A stretch of DNA of 64,000 bases, from positions 620,001-684,000 of the forward strand of contig CABIZZ010000001.1 of NCBI GenBank assembly GCA_902363395.1, read 5' to 3'. Made by a program: the position numbers and the translations under genes. The DNA comes from Streptococcaceae bacterium. Lineage in GTDB: Bacteria; Bacillota; Bacilli; Lactobacillales; Streptococcaceae. The notes under the pieces were generated by a model that saw only the letters and a list, made by a program, of their open reading frames with translations, was not told the DNA's origin and made no database searches. Positions 26,866 through 36,866 of the stretch are shown one piece after another. How positions within the stretch are numbered: position 1 is the stretch's first letter; each line of letters begins with the position of its first letter.

Positions 26866-27765
26866 ATGACATTTAAATCAGGCTTTGTAGCCATTTTAGG
26901 ACGTCCCAATGTCGGGAAGTCAACTTTTTTGAACCACGTCATGGGGCAAAAAATTGCTATCATGAGTGACAAGGCGCAGACAACGCGCAACAAGATTATG
27001 GGAATCTACACGACCGATAAGGAACAGATCGTCTTTATCGATACCCCAGGGATTCACAAACCAAAGACAGCGCTTGGAGACTTCATGGTAGAGTCTGCCT
27101 ATAGCACCCTTCGAGAAGTCGATACCGTTCTCTTTATGGTGCCAGCAGACGAGCCACGTGGTAAAGGCGATGACATGATCATCGAGCGCCTCAAGGCTGC
27201 TAAGGTACCGGTTATTCTGGTGGTCAACAAGATCGACAAGGTGCACCCTGATCAACTCTTGGCGCAAATCGATGACTTCCGTAGTCAGATGGAGTTCAAG
27301 GAAATCGTGCCGATTTCAGCCCTTCAAGGAAACAATGTTTCGCATTTGATTGATATTTTGAGCGAAAACTTAGAAGAAGGTTTCCAATATTTCCCTGCTG
27401 ATCAAATCACTGACCACCCAGAGCGCTTCCTGGTCTCTGAAATGATCCGTGAGAAGGTCTTGCACTTAACGCGGGAAGAAATTCCCCACTCTGTTGCCGT
27501 AGTGGTGGATTCTATGAAGCGGGATGAAGAGACAGATAAGGTTCATATCCGTGCAACCATCATGGTCGAGCGCGATAGCCAAAAAGGCATTGTGATTGGT
27601 AAAGGTGGGGCCATGCTCAAGAAGATCGGAACCCTTGCGCGGAAGGATATTGAGCTCATGCTTGGGGATAAGGTCTTCCTAGAAACCTGGGTGAAAGTCA
27701 AGAAAAATTGGCGGGATAAAAAATTGGATCTTGCTGATTTCGGATACAACGAAAAAGAATATTAA
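26866..27765 (+). CDS. era: GTPase Era
   Basis: This 299-residue essential GTPase binds 16S rRNA and assists 30S assembly. G1 GRPNVGKS (about residues 10-17), G3 DTPG (about 60-63) and G4 NKID (about 123-126) are all present. The C-terminal KH domain (about 200-299) contains [13 protein letters not shown] (about 242-254). GAAAGGAAA precedes the ATG. It is part of the run with dgkA and ybeY, consistent with ribosome maturation. Confidence 0.97.
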   Translation: MTFKSGFVAILGRPNVGKSTFLNHVMGQKIAIMSDKAQTTRNKIMGIYTTDKEQIVFIDTPGIHKPKTALGDFMVESAYSTLREVDTVLFMVPADEPRGKGDDMIIERLKAAKVPVILVVNKIDKVHPDQLLAQIDDFRSQMEFKEIVPISALQGNNVSHLIDILSENLEEGFQYFPADQITDHPERFLVSEMIREKVLHLTREEIPHSVAVVVDSMKRDEETDKVHIRATIMVERDSQKGIVIGKGGAMLKKIGTLARKDIELMLGDKVFLETWVKVKKNWRDKKLDLADFGYNEKEY

Positions 27766-27802
27766 TAAGAGGTGGGCAGAAGCCTGCTTCTTGTTTTTAG
27801 AG
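27766..27802 (+). terminator. Weak hairpin between era and mutM
   Basis: GCAG/CTGC with additional weak pairs, then TCTTGTTTTT. It may be a partial terminator or attenuator; the stem is short. Confidence 0.3.
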
Positions 27803-27813
27803 AAGGAGAAGCT

Positions 27814-28638
27814 ATGCCTGAATTACCAGAAGTAGAGACGGTCCGACGCGGTCTTGAGAAATTAATTCTTGGAAAAACCATTCAGTCAGTGGAAGTAAAA
27901 TATCCTAAGATGATTCATACGGATCTAGATGCTTTTCGCCAAGATCTTCCAGGTCAAGAAATTCGGGCCATGGGGCGTCGCGGAAAATACCTCTTGTTTT
28001 ATCTGACGGATCTGGTCCTCATCTCGCATTTGCGGATGGAAGGCAAGTATTTCTTTTATCCAGACGAAGTCCCTCTTCGCAAGCATGCCCATGTCTTCTT
28101 TCATTTTACAGATGGTAGCACCCTGGTCTATGAAGATGTCCGCAAGTTTGGAACCATGGAAGTCATCACACCTGAGCTTGTCGACAGCTATTTTTTGGCG
28201 AAAAAGATTGGTCCAGAGCCGACAGAAGGGGATTTTAAAGAACTAGCCTTCCAAGTAGCTCTTAAAAAATCAAAGAAACCCATTAAATCAGCTCTTTTAG
28301 ACCAAAAATTAGTGGCTGGTCTGGGCAATATCTATGTAGATGAGGTCCTTTATCGAGCCAAGGTTCATCCAGCCCGCTTGGGTCAAAGCATAACAGCTAG
28401 AGAAGCTAAAGCCGTTCGCAAAGAAACAATCGCCGTATTGAATCAGGCTGTTGAAAAGGGTGGCTCCACCATTCGCTCTTACAGCAATGCTTTTGGCGAG
28501 GATGGCACCATGCAGGAAGAACACCAGGTCTATGGGAAAACAGGCCAGCCTTGTTTGCGCTGCGGGACACCGATTGAAAAAATTCAGCTGGGGGGACGTG
28601 GAACCCATTTTTGCCCTCACTGCCAAAAGGAGAACTAG
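27814..28638 (+). CDS. mutM: Formamidopyrimidine-DNA glycosylase
   Basis: The ATG at 27814, preceded by AGAAGGAGAA, gives 274 residues. After Met removal the protein starts PELPEVETV, the catalytic N-terminal proline and glutamate of Fpg/MutM. It excises 8-oxoguanine and other oxidised purines. The central [15 protein letters not shown] stretch (helix-two-turn-helix, about residues 163-177) and a C-terminal zinc finger with C-x2-C and C-x2-C (CLRCG, CPHCQ) are intact. An upstream in-frame ATG at 27772 lacks a ribosome site and would displace the essential proline. coaE follows directly. Confidence 0.96.
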   Translation: MPELPEVETVRRGLEKLILGKTIQSVEVKYPKMIHTDLDAFRQDLPGQEIRAMGRRGKYLLFYLTDLVLISHLRMEGKYFFYPDEVPLRKHAHVFFHFTDGSTLVYEDVRKFGTMEVITPELVDSYFLAKKIGPEPTEGDFKELAFQVALKKSKKPIKSALLDQKLVAGLGNIYVDEVLYRAKVHPARLGQSITAREAKAVRKETIAVLNQAVEKGGSTIRSYSNAFGEDGTMQEEHQVYGKTGQPCLRCGTPIEKIQLGGRGTHFCPHCQKEN

Positions 28639-29235
28639 ATGGCGAGAATCATCGGATTAACAGGAGGGATTGCTTCAGGAAAGTCCACTGTCACCTCCTA
28701 TTTGAGAGAAAAGGGGTATCCTGTCATTGACGCTGATCGAGTGGTCCATGACCTGCAGGCACCAGGTGGAGAACTCTATCAAGCTTTGGTAGAGCATTTT
28801 GGAAGGGACGTCCTTCTAGATACAGGAGACTTGAATCGTCCTGCTCTGGCTCAACGCATCTTCTCAAGCCAAAAAGAAATTGTCTGGTCCAACCAAGTAC
28901 AAGGGGAGATCATCCGCAAAGCTCTGGCGCGAGAACGGGACCGACTAGCTGCAACAGAAGACCTCTTTTTCATGGATATCCCCTTGTTAATCGAGCAGGG
29001 ATATCTGGACTGGTTTGACCAAGTGTGGCTGGTCTATGTGACGGAAGATACTCAGTTAGAACGTTTGATGGAGCGCAATGCATTAACAGAGGTCCAGGCG
29101 CGCGATCGTTTGGCAGCCCAAATGTCTCTAGATGAGAAAAAAGCTCTTGTCGATCTCGTGATCGATAACAATAGCCACCGTGATCGCCTCTATCAGGAAA
29201 TCGATCGGGCTTTAGAACAAATAGAAAGAAGATGA
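28639..29235 (+). CDS. coaE: Dephospho-CoA kinase
   Basis: This 198-residue enzyme performs the last step of coenzyme A synthesis, phosphorylating the 3'-hydroxyl of dephospho-CoA. The P-loop GLTGGIASGKST (about residues 6-17), the DADRVVHDL motif (about 32-40) and the lid RNALT..QARDRLAAQMS (about 137-156) fit the family. The ATG begins directly after the mutM stop and the Shine-Dalgarno AAAAGGAG lies within mutM, so the pair is coupled. Confidence 0.96.
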   Translation: MARIIGLTGGIASGKSTVTSYLREKGYPVIDADRVVHDLQAPGGELYQALVEHFGRDVLLDTGDLNRPALAQRIFSSQKEIVWSNQVQGEIIRKALARERDRLAATEDLFFMDIPLLIEQGYLDWFDQVWLVYVTEDTQLERLMERNALTEVQARDRLAAQMSLDEKKALVDLVIDNNSHRDRLYQEIDRALEQIERR

Positions 29236-29239
29236 TCCT

Positions 29240-30451
29240 ATTTCACTGGAAATCAATTGGCGTAAAAATCTTTTTATTGCCTGGATTGGCTGTTTTTTCG
29301 TAGGTGCCAGTCTTTCGTTGGTGGTCCCTTTTATGGCTCTCTTTGTGGAGGAGTTGGGGGTAAAAGGTCCGGCAGTTCCTTTTTATGCTGGGATTGCAGT
29401 TGCCTCCTCCTCTTTGACTTCTGCTCTAATGGCCCCAATCTGGGGGAGTCTGGCAGACCGTTATGGTCGGAAACCCATGATGTTGAGAGCCTCGATTGCT
29501 ATGACCTTGACCATGGGAGGAATTGCTTTTGTCCCCTCCGTCTTTTGGTTGTTGCTCCTACGCTTATTAAATGGTGTCTTCTCAGGCTTTGTCCCTAACA
29601 GCACGGCTCTCATTGCCAGTCAGGTGCCAAAGAATCAATCTGGATACGCTCTAGGAACCTTATCGACGGGAACTGTTGCCGGTACTTTGATGGGACCCTT
29701 GTTGGGGGGATTGATCGCAGAGCAATTTGGTATGCGGAATGTCTTTCTCCTCGTTGGTTTTTTCCTCTTTCTCGTCTCTGCCTTAACTTGGTGGGGCATT
29801 GAGGAAGACTACCAACAAATATCCAAGGAGGAGCACCTTTCAAGCTGGGAATTACTAGCTTCTATCCAGCATAAGGACATTTTACTGGGCCTCTTTTTGA
29901 CAAGTATGACCATTCAGATGATCGGCCAGTCCATTTCTCCCATTCTTCCACTCTATGTAAGAGAGCTTGGCCAGAGCGACAATGTTATTTTTGTATCTGG
30001 GCTGATCGTATCAGCGATGGGGATTTCCAGTATCCTGACATCGGGATGGATGGGAAAGCTCGGAGATAAAATTGGCAACCATCGCCTCTTACTTTTAGCT
30101 CTTCTCTATAGTGGCATCCTCTATATCTTCTGTGCCCTTGCTCAGACCCCTCTTCAATTAGGCCTTCTTCGTTTCCTATTTGGGATTGGGACAGGAGCCT
30201 TAATGCCTGGAGTGACGGCTCTCTTAAACCGCATGACTCCCAAGGAAGGAATTTCTCGGATTTTTAGTTACAATCAACTCTTCTTTTATATAGGGGGAGT
30301 TCTTGGTCCCATGATGGGCTCTAGTATTGCTATGCATGTCAATTACCATTGGGTATTCTATGGGACTGCTATCCTAGCCTTTATAGATTTGGCCTTCCTT
30401 TTATTCATCTTTAGAAAGTATTTGAAAGTGAGAGAAATTAGTGCGCATTAA
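29240..30451 (+). CDS. pmrA: MFS multidrug efflux transporter PmrA, unusual start
   Basis: A 12-helix major facilitator protein resembling pneumococcal PmrA, in the same coaE-pmrA-rpmG-secG order. The MFS motif [11 protein letters not shown] (about residues 67-77) is present. No ATG, GTG or TTG occurs where the family begins. The frame upstream reads [15 protein letters not shown], similar to the PmrA N-terminus, and its possible starts are ATT at 29240 or CTG at 29246. The first conventional start, TTG 29318, would remove most of helix 1. I use 29240, about eight bases after a purine-rich AAGAAG. The start codon may have been lost, or initiation may be non-canonical and coupled to coaE. Confidence 0.75.
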   Translation: MSLEINWRKNLFIAWIGCFFVGASLSLVVPFMALFVEELGVKGPAVPFYAGIAVASSSLTSALMAPIWGSLADRYGRKPMMLRASIAMTLTMGGIAFVPSVFWLLLLRLLNGVFSGFVPNSTALIASQVPKNQSGYALGTLSTGTVAGTLMGPLLGGLIAEQFGMRNVFLLVGFFLFLVSALTWWGIEEDYQQISKEEHLSSWELLASIQHKDILLGLFLTSMTIQMIGQSISPILPLYVRELGQSDNVIFVSGLIVSAMGISSILTSGWMGKLGDKIGNHRLLLLALLYSGILYIFCALAQTPLQLGLLRFLFGIGTGALMPGVTALLNRMTPKEGISRIFSYNQLFFYIGGVLGPMMGSSIAMHVNYHWVFYGTAILAFIDLAFLLFIFRKYLKVREISAH

Positions 30452-30590
30452 AGTACAACTAACCTGCACGAGCTGTGGTAGTCAGAATTATTTGACAAGT
30501 AAAAATATGAAGACCCACCCTGAAAAAATTGAAGTTTTGAAGTATTGTCCCAAAGAGAGAAAAGTGACATTACATCTTGAAACGAAATGA
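30441..30590 (+). CDS. rpmG: 50S ribosomal protein L33, three-cysteine form
   Basis: A 49-residue L33 starting at GTG 30441 and overlapping the end of pmrA by 11 nt; GAGAG lies upstream. The zinc-ribbon pair CTSC (residues 9-12) is intact but the second pair is CPKE (36-39), so one of the four zinc ligands is missing. The rest ([10 protein letters not shown] and a basic C-terminus) fits L33. Streptococci usually encode several L33 copies with and without zinc ribbons. This one looks intermediate. It sits in the pmrA-rpmG-secG order seen in pneumococcus. Confidence 0.88.
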   Translation: MRIKVQLTCTSCGSQNYLTSKNMKTHPEKIEVLKYCPKERKVTLHLETK

Positions 30591-30633
30591 TTTTTATGGT
30601 AAAATAGATAGGATTTTAAGGAGTTTTTTAATT

Positions 30634-30867
30634 ATGACTAAACCGTTGATTACTATTTTATTGGTACTATCTGTATTAATTATTATCGCTATCTTCATGC
30701 AACCAACTAAAAATCAATCTAGCAACGTATTCGATGCAAGCTCAAATGACTTGTTCGAACGTTCAAAAGCTCGTGGATTCGAAGCAGTGATGCAACGATT
30801 GACAGGAGTAATGATTTTCCTTTGGTTACTCATTGCGATGATTCTAATGGTATTATCCAGTAAATAA
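30634..30867 (+). CDS. secG: Preprotein translocase subunit SecG
   Basis: The ATG at 30634, with AAGGAG ten bases before it, gives 77 residues, the family's length; an in-frame ATG at 30577 overlaps rpmG and lacks a site. Two membrane helices (about residues 4-24 and 55-75) flank a polar loop with the conserved LFERSKARGFEAVMQRLTG region. SecG assists SecYEG during protein export. An extended -10 TGGTAAAAT (30596-30604) lies upstream. Confidence 0.92.
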   Translation: MTKPLITILLVLSVLIIIAIFMQPTKNQSSNVFDASSNDLFERSKARGFEAVMQRLTGVMIFLWLLIAMILMVLSSK

Positions 30868-30965
30868 GATAGGCTTAGACATTGTCTTTGCCTATTTTTT
30901 CATCTATGGGTCGTTGGATAGGGAGATTGTCATTTGCAAAGAAATCTCTCTGAAAGAAAGAAAAT

Positions 30966-30996
30966 AAAGGAGGCTGGGTATCCAGCACAAGATATG
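30966..30996 (+). promoter_or_regulatory. rnr ribosome site with intervening hairpin
   Basis: AAAGGAGG (30966-30973) lies 20 bases before the ATG at 30994. The hairpin GCTGG-GTAT-CCAGC (30973-30986) fills the gap and, when folded, leaves a seven-base effective spacing. Confidence 0.5.
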
Positions 30997-33351
30997 AAAA
31001 GTAAAATTATTGATTATTTAAAACAGGAGGGGAAAGCTCAGGTTGATCAATTGGCTCAAGCCATAGGGAGTACAGACGCCAAAGGTTTTCGTGAACTGAT
31101 TAAGACCATTTCGCTGATGGAGCGACGTCGTCAACTAACCTTTGAAGAAAATGGGTTTTTAAGTCTCCTTGATGCCAAGCCAAAAGGCGTCATTACTGTG
31201 AAAGGGATTTTCCATGCTCATAAGAGTGGCTTTGGCTTTGTCAGCATAGAGGGGGAAGAAGAGGACCTTTTTATTGGACGAAATGATGTCAATCATGCCA
31301 TTGATGGGGATACAGTTGAGGTTGTAATCACCAAGGTCGCCGATCGGCAAAAGGGGACAGCGGCAGAGGGGAAAATCATTGATGTCTTGGAGCATAGCCT
31401 CCAAACAGTCGTCGGACAAATCGTTTTGGATGAGGAAAAACCCAAATATGCAGGCTACATCCTTTCAAAGAATCAAAAGATTAGCCAACGCATTTACGTG
31501 AAAAAACCTGCCCTACAATTAGAGGGAACGGAAGTTCTCAAGGTAGTTATTGAACAGTATCCAAGTCGAAAACACAACTACTTTGTAGCCTCAGTACAAG
31601 ATGTGGTTGGGCATGTGACAGATCCTGGGATTGATGTCTTGGAAGTTTTAGAGTCTATGGATATCGTCTCAGAATTTCCAGAAGCAGTCCTCAAAGAAGC
31701 AGAAAGCATCCCAGACCAGCCTAGTGAGAAGGATATGGAGGGACGTTTGGACCTTCGAGATGAAATCATCTTTACCATTGATGGTGCCGATGCCAAGGAC
31801 TTGGATGATGCGGTTCATATTAAGCGCTTGGAAGGCGGAAATTATGAACTTGGCGTTCACATAGCCGATGTCTCTTATTATGTAACCGAAGGTTCTGCCT
31901 TGGACAAGGAAGCTCTCAACCGCGCGACCTCTGTCTATGTGACAGACCGAGTCGTGCCCATGTTACCTGAGCGTCTATCAAACGGGATTTGTTCCTTAAA
32001 CCCTCAAGTAGATCGCTTGACCCAGTCAGCTATTATGGAGATCGATCAGCGTGGTCGGGTCCTTCGTTACCAGATTACCCAAACGGTCATTAAAACGACT
32101 TTCCGGATGACCTATAGCGATGTCAATGAGATCATTGCTGGGGACCAGGAGAAGCGTGAGGAATACCAAGCCATTGTCCCAAGTATCGAAGCTATGGTTG
32201 GTCTTCATCAGATCTTAGAAGGAATGCGGGAAAAACGAGGAGCCCTTAACTTTGATACCAGTGAAGCTAAAATTCTGGTCAATCCTCAAGGAAAACCAGT
32301 AGACATCGTCTTGCGCCAACGTGGGGTTGCAGAACGGATGATTGAATCCTTCATGCTGATCGCCAATGAGACAGTAGCAGAGCATTTTGCCAAACGAAAA
32401 CTTCCCTTTATTTACCGGATTCACGAAGAACCCAAAGCAGAAAAGGTGCAAAAGTTTATAGATTATGCCTCTAGTTTTGGCTTACCAATTTATGGGACAG
32501 CTAGTTCCATGAGTCAGGAAACCTTGCAGGATATCATGAAGAAGGTAGAAGGGGAACCCTATGCTGATGTCTTGTCCATGATGTTGCTTCGTTCTATGCA
32601 GCAAGCGCGTTATTCCGAGCACAACCACGGCCACTATGGGCTAGCAGCTGAGTTCTATACTCACTTCACCAGTCCGATTCGCCGGTATCCAGACTTATTA
32701 GTCCACCGCATGGTGCGAGAGTATGGAAAAGATTCTGAAGTGGCTAGCCATTTTGAACAGGTCATTCCAGATATTGCTAGCCAATCCTCTAGCCGGGAAC
32801 GCCGCGCCATTGATGCGGAACGGGAAGTAGAAGCCATGAAGAAGGCAGAGTACATGGAGGACTATGTTGGCGAAGAGTACGATGCTCTGGTGTCCAGTGT
32901 CGTCAAGTTTGGTCTCTTTGTTGAATTGCCAAATACCGTAGAAGGTTTGATCCACATCACTACCTTACCTGGTTTTTATCATTTTAACGAGCGCGATTTG
33001 ACTTTACGCGGTGAAAAATCAGGCGTCACTTTCCGTGTCGGTCAGGAGATTCGAATCAGGGTCGAAAGAGCGGATAAGATGACTGGTGAGATTGATTTTT
33101 CTTATATCCCAAGTGAGCTAGATTTGATTGAAAAAGTCACGAAAGCATCGGGTCGTAAAGATCGAAATGGACACTCTAAGCGCCCTTCTTCTAAGAAAGA
33201 AGAACGAAAGCAAGGAGGCTTTAGAGAGAACAAGCGCAAGCATTCTTCAAAAGACAAGAAGAAAAAGAGTAAGAACCCTTTTTACAAGGAAGTAGCTAAG
33301 AAAGGAGCTAAGCATGGCAAAGGGCGAGGGAAAGGTCGTCGCACAAAATAA
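30994..33351 (+). CDS. rnr: Ribonuclease R
   Basis: A 3'-5' exoribonuclease of the RNB family that degrades structured RNA and works with SmpB-tmRNA. From the ATG at 30994 it has 785 residues, as in relatives; a TTG at 30934 with AGGGAG upstream would add 20. An N-terminal helical domain (about 1-65) and cold-shock/OB domains (about 70-220) precede the RNB core. The core has acidic catalytic residues in [16 protein letters not shown] (about 260-275). An S1 domain (about 625-705) and a Lys/Arg-rich tail (about 715-785) follow. The tail's coding region overlaps the start of smpB. Confidence 0.93.
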   Translation: MKSKIIDYLKQEGKAQVDQLAQAIGSTDAKGFRELIKTISLMERRRQLTFEENGFLSLLDAKPKGVITVKGIFHAHKSGFGFVSIEGEEEDLFIGRNDVNHAIDGDTVEVVITKVADRQKGTAAEGKIIDVLEHSLQTVVGQIVLDEEKPKYAGYILSKNQKISQRIYVKKPALQLEGTEVLKVVIEQYPSRKHNYFVASVQDVVGHVTDPGIDVLEVLESMDIVSEFPEAVLKEAESIPDQPSEKDMEGRLDLRDEIIFTIDGADAKDLDDAVHIKRLEGGNYELGVHIADVSYYVTEGSALDKEALNRATSVYVTDRVVPMLPERLSNGICSLNPQVDRLTQSAIMEIDQRGRVLRYQITQTVIKTTFRMTYSDVNEIIAGDQEKREEYQAIVPSIEAMVGLHQILEGMREKRGALNFDTSEAKILVNPQGKPVDIVLRQRGVAERMIESFMLIANETVAEHFAKRKLPFIYRIHEEPKAEKVQKFIDYASSFGLPIYGTASSMSQETLQDIMKKVEGEPYADVLSMMLLRSMQQARYSEHNHGHYGLAAEFYTHFTSPIRRYPDLLVHRMVREYGKDSEVASHFEQVIPDIASQSSSRERRAIDAEREVEAMKKAEYMEDYVGEEYDALVSSVVKFGLFVELPNTVEGLIHITTLPGFYHFNERDLTLRGEKSGVTFRVGQEIRIRVERADKMTGEIDFSYIPSELDLIEKVTKASGRKDRNGHSKRPSSKKEERKQGGFRENKRKHSSKDKKKKSKNPFYKEVAKKGAKHGKGRGKGRRTK

Positions 33352-33781
33352 GAAAGCAAGCCACGATTATACAATTGTTGATACCATTGAAGCAGGAATG
33401 GTCCTGACTGGTACAGAAATCAAGAGTGTTCGAGCAGCTCGTATCAACCTCAAGGATGGATTTGCCCAAGTCAAAAATGGGGAAGTCTGGCTCAGCAATG
33501 TTCATATTGCTCCCTATGAGGAAGGCAATATCTGGAACCAAGATCCAGAACGCCGTCGCAAACTCTTGCTGCATAAGAAGCAAATTCAAAAGTTGGAGCA
33601 GGAGACTAAAGGAACAGGGATGACTCTAGTTCCTCTTAAGGTTTACCTTAAGGATGGCTACGCCAAGCTTTTACTAGGCTTAGCCAGAGGGAAGCACGAT
33701 TATGACAAACGTGAATCCATCAAACGGCGGGAGCAAAATCGTGACATTGCTCGTGTCATGAAACAATACAATACGCGTTAA
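33314..33781 (+). CDS. smpB: SsrA-binding protein SmpB
   Basis: This 155-residue partner of tmRNA rescues stalled ribosomes. The beta-barrel shows [19 protein letters not shown] (about residues 22-40), [13 protein letters not shown] (about 48-60) and the basic C-terminal tail [18 protein letters not shown] (about 131-148). It overlaps rnr by 38 nt in a different frame, a coupling of functional partners, since RNase R degrades the tagged mRNAs. AAGGAG precedes the ATG. Confidence 0.97.
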   Translation: MAKGEGKVVAQNKKASHDYTIVDTIEAGMVLTGTEIKSVRAARINLKDGFAQVKNGEVWLSNVHIAPYEEGNIWNQDPERRRKLLLHKKQIQKLEQETKGTGMTLVPLKVYLKDGYAKLLLGLARGKHDYDKRESIKRREQNRDIARVMKQYNTR

Positions 33782-33787
33782 AGTAAG

Positions 33788-33833
33788 AAATAGGAACAGC
33801 TGAAGCAAGGGCTGAAAACTGTTCCTATTTTTA
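33788..33833 (+). terminator. rnr-smpB terminator
   Basis: AAATAGGAACAG pairs perfectly with CTGTTCCTATTT around a 19-nt loop, followed by T-rich sequence. Confidence 0.85.
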
Positions 33834-33844
33834 AATTTCTTTCC

Positions 33845-33883
33845 TTGAAACCGCTTGTATTTTTATCTGGATAAGGGTATACT
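33845..33883 (+). promoter_or_regulatory. Dipeptidase 1 promoter with overlapping cre-like site
   Basis: The -35 is TTGTAT (33855-33860) and the -10 is TATACT (33878-33883), 17 bp apart. TTGAAACCGCTTGTA (33845-33859) fits the CcpA cre pattern except one position and overlaps the -35. The arrangement recurs at the second dipeptidase gene. Confidence 0.6.
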
Positions 33884-33965
33884 GAAGGTAGCGTTGGTAT
33901 AGTTGTTTTTCGTCGGCTTGAAAATTTTTTTCTAGCCTCTTTTGTAGTCATAAAGGAGATCGACT

Positions 33966-35711
33966 ATGAGAAAACTACTGGTCAAACTGATGATTGCTTT
34001 GATGGCCTTTGCCTTGATTCCAGTTCAAGTTGCGCAGGCCTGCTCAGCCTTCATTGTTGGGAAGGAACTCACGACAGATGGTTCCATGCTCTTTGGGCGG
34101 ACTGAAGACTATCCTTATGCTCCCGATGGTGGTCGCCACAATAAAACCTATGAAGTGGTACCTTCCAAAGACTATAAGGATGGGGATATGTTGAAGGACG
34201 AATCCAACGGTTTTGCTTATCCCCACTTGAGTCATGAAATGAAATATACCGCAACTTATGATGCAGCCCATGGAGATGGCTCCAACGGGAACTTCGGAGC
34301 ACACGGCTTTAACGAAGCGGGCGTTTCCATGACTTCTACCGTATCTGCAACCCCACACGATAAGATTTTGAAAGCAGACCCACTGGTGAAAAATGGCTTG
34401 GCTGAAGCTGCTATGGTAGACTTGGTTCTTCCACGTGTCAAAACAGCTCGTGAAGGAATTGAGTTGGTTGCCAAGGTACTTGATGAAAAAGGATCTGCCG
34501 AAGGAAATATCATTGTCGTAGCAGATAAAAATGAACTCTGGTACATGGAAATCCTCTCTGGTCACCAATATGTAGCCATTAAATTCCCTCAAGACCGCTA
34601 TGCCATCTTTGCCAATACCTACTATCTAGGACATGTAGATTTCAAGGACAAGGATAATGTCATTGCTTCAAAAGATGTGGAAGCAGTTGCTAAAAAGGCA
34701 GACCACTACAAGACTGATAAAGATGGTAACTTCCATATTGCAGACTCATATGGTCCGGATGAATATACCGAACGCAACCGCTCACGGACCTATGCAGGGA
34801 TTACCTTGATGGATCCGAAGGCGGACATCAAATATGATGATAAGCACTTTGACCTCTTGCGCAAACCAACGGATCCTTCTAAAAAGTATAGTCTAGAAGA
34901 TGTGTTTGCTGAACAACGGAACCGGTTCGAACACCTCAAACAATACACACCAGATGACTTAGTGGAACCAGGTAAAGAAGTTGATACCAATAAATACAAA
35001 TATGCTTTGGGAAATGAAAACGTCATTAACGCCCACGTATACCAAATTAAGAAGGACTTGCCAACTCCATTTGGTGGTGTCGTTTGGTTAGGTCTCGCTC
35101 AAAGTCGGAACACGCCTTATGTGCCATTCTATGGTATTGTCAACGATACCTACGCACCATTCAAAGTTCGCTCTGCCAAATACGATCCAACTTCTTGGTA
35201 TTGGGCTGTTTGGCATATTGACCAAATGGTCATGAAATATCCAGATCTCTTTGGCAACAGCATCCAAGAGAAGTGGAAAGAATTGGAAAAAGGCTGGATC
35301 AAAGAACAAGCAGCTTTGGATCAAAAATACAGTGGACTCACTGATGACCAAGCGAAAGCTACTGCAGACGAAGTAACAAGTGACTCACTTAAACGTGCGG
35401 AAACCATCTTCAAACAAATCAAGCAAGTTGAAAGCGAGATGGAAGATAAGATTCGTACAGAAAAAGGTTTGGAAGCAGACTTTGTTTATGATGGCTATAA
35501 CAAGGCCAATCTGGTCGCAGCAGCTCAAGCTAAAAAAGATGCATCGAAAGAGACAGATAAGAAGGAAGAAACAGCTTCTAGTCAATCATCTAGCAAGTCA
35601 AGTGATTCAAACAGCAGTTTATCTGCCGTCTTAGGAGTTTTGGCTCTTGCAGGATTTGGCTTGGCAGGTTTCTACTTTAAAAAATCAAAAAAGAATGAAA
35701 ATGAAGAATAA
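33966..35711 (+). CDS. Secreted C69-family dipeptidase (PepD-like), membrane anchored
   Basis: This 581-residue Ntn-hydrolase-type peptidase is relevant to peptide use. A signal peptide (residues 1-25) ends at AQA and the mature chain begins CSAFIVGKELTTDGSMLFGRTED. The cysteine is the expected N-terminal nucleophile, so signal removal should also expose the active site. Peptidase C69 motifs continue with GNIIVVADKNELWYMEI (about 179-195). A Ser/Lys-rich linker (about 528-550), one membrane helix and a basic tail anchor it; no LPxTG is present. A second family member lies at 38146. The promoter carries a cre-like site. Confidence 0.9.
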   Translation: MRKLLVKLMIALMAFALIPVQVAQACSAFIVGKELTTDGSMLFGRTEDYPYAPDGGRHNKTYEVVPSKDYKDGDMLKDESNGFAYPHLSHEMKYTATYDAAHGDGSNGNFGAHGFNEAGVSMTSTVSATPHDKILKADPLVKNGLAEAAMVDLVLPRVKTAREGIELVAKVLDEKGSAEGNIIVVADKNELWYMEILSGHQYVAIKFPQDRYAIFANTYYLGHVDFKDKDNVIASKDVEAVAKKADHYKTDKDGNFHIADSYGPDEYTERNRSRTYAGITLMDPKADIKYDDKHFDLLRKPTDPSKKYSLEDVFAEQRNRFEHLKQYTPDDLVEPGKEVDTNKYKYALGNENVINAHVYQIKKDLPTPFGGVVWLGLAQSRNTPYVPFYGIVNDTYAPFKVRSAKYDPTSWYWAVWHIDQMVMKYPDLFGNSIQEKWKELEKGWIKEQAALDQKYSGLTDDQAKATADEVTSDSLKRAETIFKQIKQVESEMEDKIRTEKGLEADFVYDGYNKANLVAAAQAKKDASKETDKKEETASSQSSSKSSDSNSSLSAVLGVLALAGFGLAGFYFKKSKKNENEE

Positions 35712-35759
35712 GTAGACAGGGACTGCTAAATCAGCATCCTGCCTCAACTGGATTCTAAG

Positions 35760-35812
35760 AGAGTGGAATAGAAGTCTTCACAAAAGGAGCTTGTAATTCC
35801 ACTCTTTTTATT
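35760..35812 (+). terminator. Dipeptidase 1 terminator
   Basis: AGAGTGGAAT pairs with ATTCCACTCT (35760-35769 with 35796-35805), followed by T5. Confidence 0.75.
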
Positions 35813-35870
35813 GTTATTTGCATGCAATTTTTGTATGATAGGGATAGATAGAAAGAAGGAGAAGAAACGG

Positions 35871-36731
35871 ATGCCTGAAAAATTAATTGCCTATAAACGG
35901 ATGCCTTTGTGGACCAAGGATACCATGCCTGAAGCAGTCCAAAGAAAACACAATACCAAAGTAGGTACTTGGGGAAAGATTACCGTCCTCAAAGGAAAAC
36001 TCAAGTTTGTTGAGCTGACGGAAGATGGGGAAGAAGTAGCCAGCCATATTTTCGAGGCAGGTGCGGATAACCCGATGGTACAACCTCAAGCTTGGCACCG
36101 TGTAGAGGCCCTTACAGATGATGTGGAATGGTTTTTGGAATTCTACTGTGAGCCCAAAGATTATTTCCCCAAAAAATATAATAGCAACCCCGTCCATTCG
36201 GAAGTGCTAGAAGCCATGGAGTCCCTTTCTCCAGGTAAGTCCTTGGATTTGGGGTGTGGACAAGGACGAAATGCTCTCTTTTTAGCCCAACATGGCTTTG
36301 AAGTGACAGCGGTCGATCAAAATGAATTGGCCCTAGAGATCCTCCAAAGTATTGTAGAGCAAGAAGATTTGGAAATGACTGTGGGACTCTATGATATCAA
36401 CTCAGCGAATCTAAAACAAAGTTATGACTTGATTGTCTCAACGGTTGTCCTCATGTTCTTGCAAGCAGATCGCATTCCGGCGATTATTCGAAATATGCAA
36501 GACCAGACCAATCCAGGTGGCTATAACTTGATCGTTTGTGCCATGGATACAGAGGACTATCCTTGCCAGGTTCCTTTCTCCTTTACTTTTAAGGAAGGCG
36601 AGCTAGCAGACTACTACAAAGATTGGGAACTCGTTAAATACAATGAAAATCCAGGGCATCTGCACCGACGTGATGAAAATGGCAATCGAATTGCCTTACG
36701 CTTTGCGACCATGCTAGCCAAGAAAATATAA
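35871..36731 (+). CDS. tehB: TehB-type SAM-dependent methyltransferase
   Basis: The ATG at 35871 with AAGGAGAAG upstream gives 286 residues; earlier in-frame starts have no ribosome site. The N-terminal ~85 residues form a cupin-like domain (PEAVQRKHNTKVGTWGKI), as in the long TehB of Haemophilus. The rest is a class I methyltransferase with motif I SLDLGCGQGRNALFL (about 122-136), VTAVDQNELAL and VSTVVLMFL. TehB proteins methylate tellurite and confer resistance in other bacteria; the natural substrate here is unknown. It stands alone between two terminators. Confidence 0.92.
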   Translation: MPEKLIAYKRMPLWTKDTMPEAVQRKHNTKVGTWGKITVLKGKLKFVELTEDGEEVASHIFEAGADNPMVQPQAWHRVEALTDDVEWFLEFYCEPKDYFPKKYNSNPVHSEVLEAMESLSPGKSLDLGCGQGRNALFLAQHGFEVTAVDQNELALEILQSIVEQEDLEMTVGLYDINSANLKQSYDLIVSTVVLMFLQADRIPAIIRNMQDQTNPGGYNLIVCAMDTEDYPCQVPFSFTFKEGELADYYKDWELVKYNENPGHLHRRDENGNRIALRFATMLAKKI

Positions 36732-36741
36732 ATAGCTCTCT

Positions 36742-36778
36742 AGACAAGGACACCCTTGCAGTCGTCCTTGTCTTTTTA
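36742..36778 (+). terminator. tehB terminator
   Basis: AGACAAGGAC pairs with GTCCTTGTCT, followed by TTTT. Confidence 0.85.
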
Positions 36779-36780
36779 TA

Positions 36781-36830
36781 TCTGAAAACTTTCTGAAAAT
36801 ACTTGATTTTTTACAGAAAAGGAGTAGACT
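36781..36830 (+). promoter_or_regulatory. lrgAB promoter with direct repeats
   Basis: The -35 is TTGATT (36803-36808) and the -10 is TAGACT (36825-36830), 16 bp apart. Directly upstream TCTGAAAA occurs twice, 11 bp apart (36781 and 36792), one helical turn. This is a candidate activator site; lrgAB is usually controlled by a LytTR-type regulator. Confidence 0.5.
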
Positions 36831-36866
36831 GTTAGTGTATCTTTCAAGAATTTTGAGGAGAAGCGC

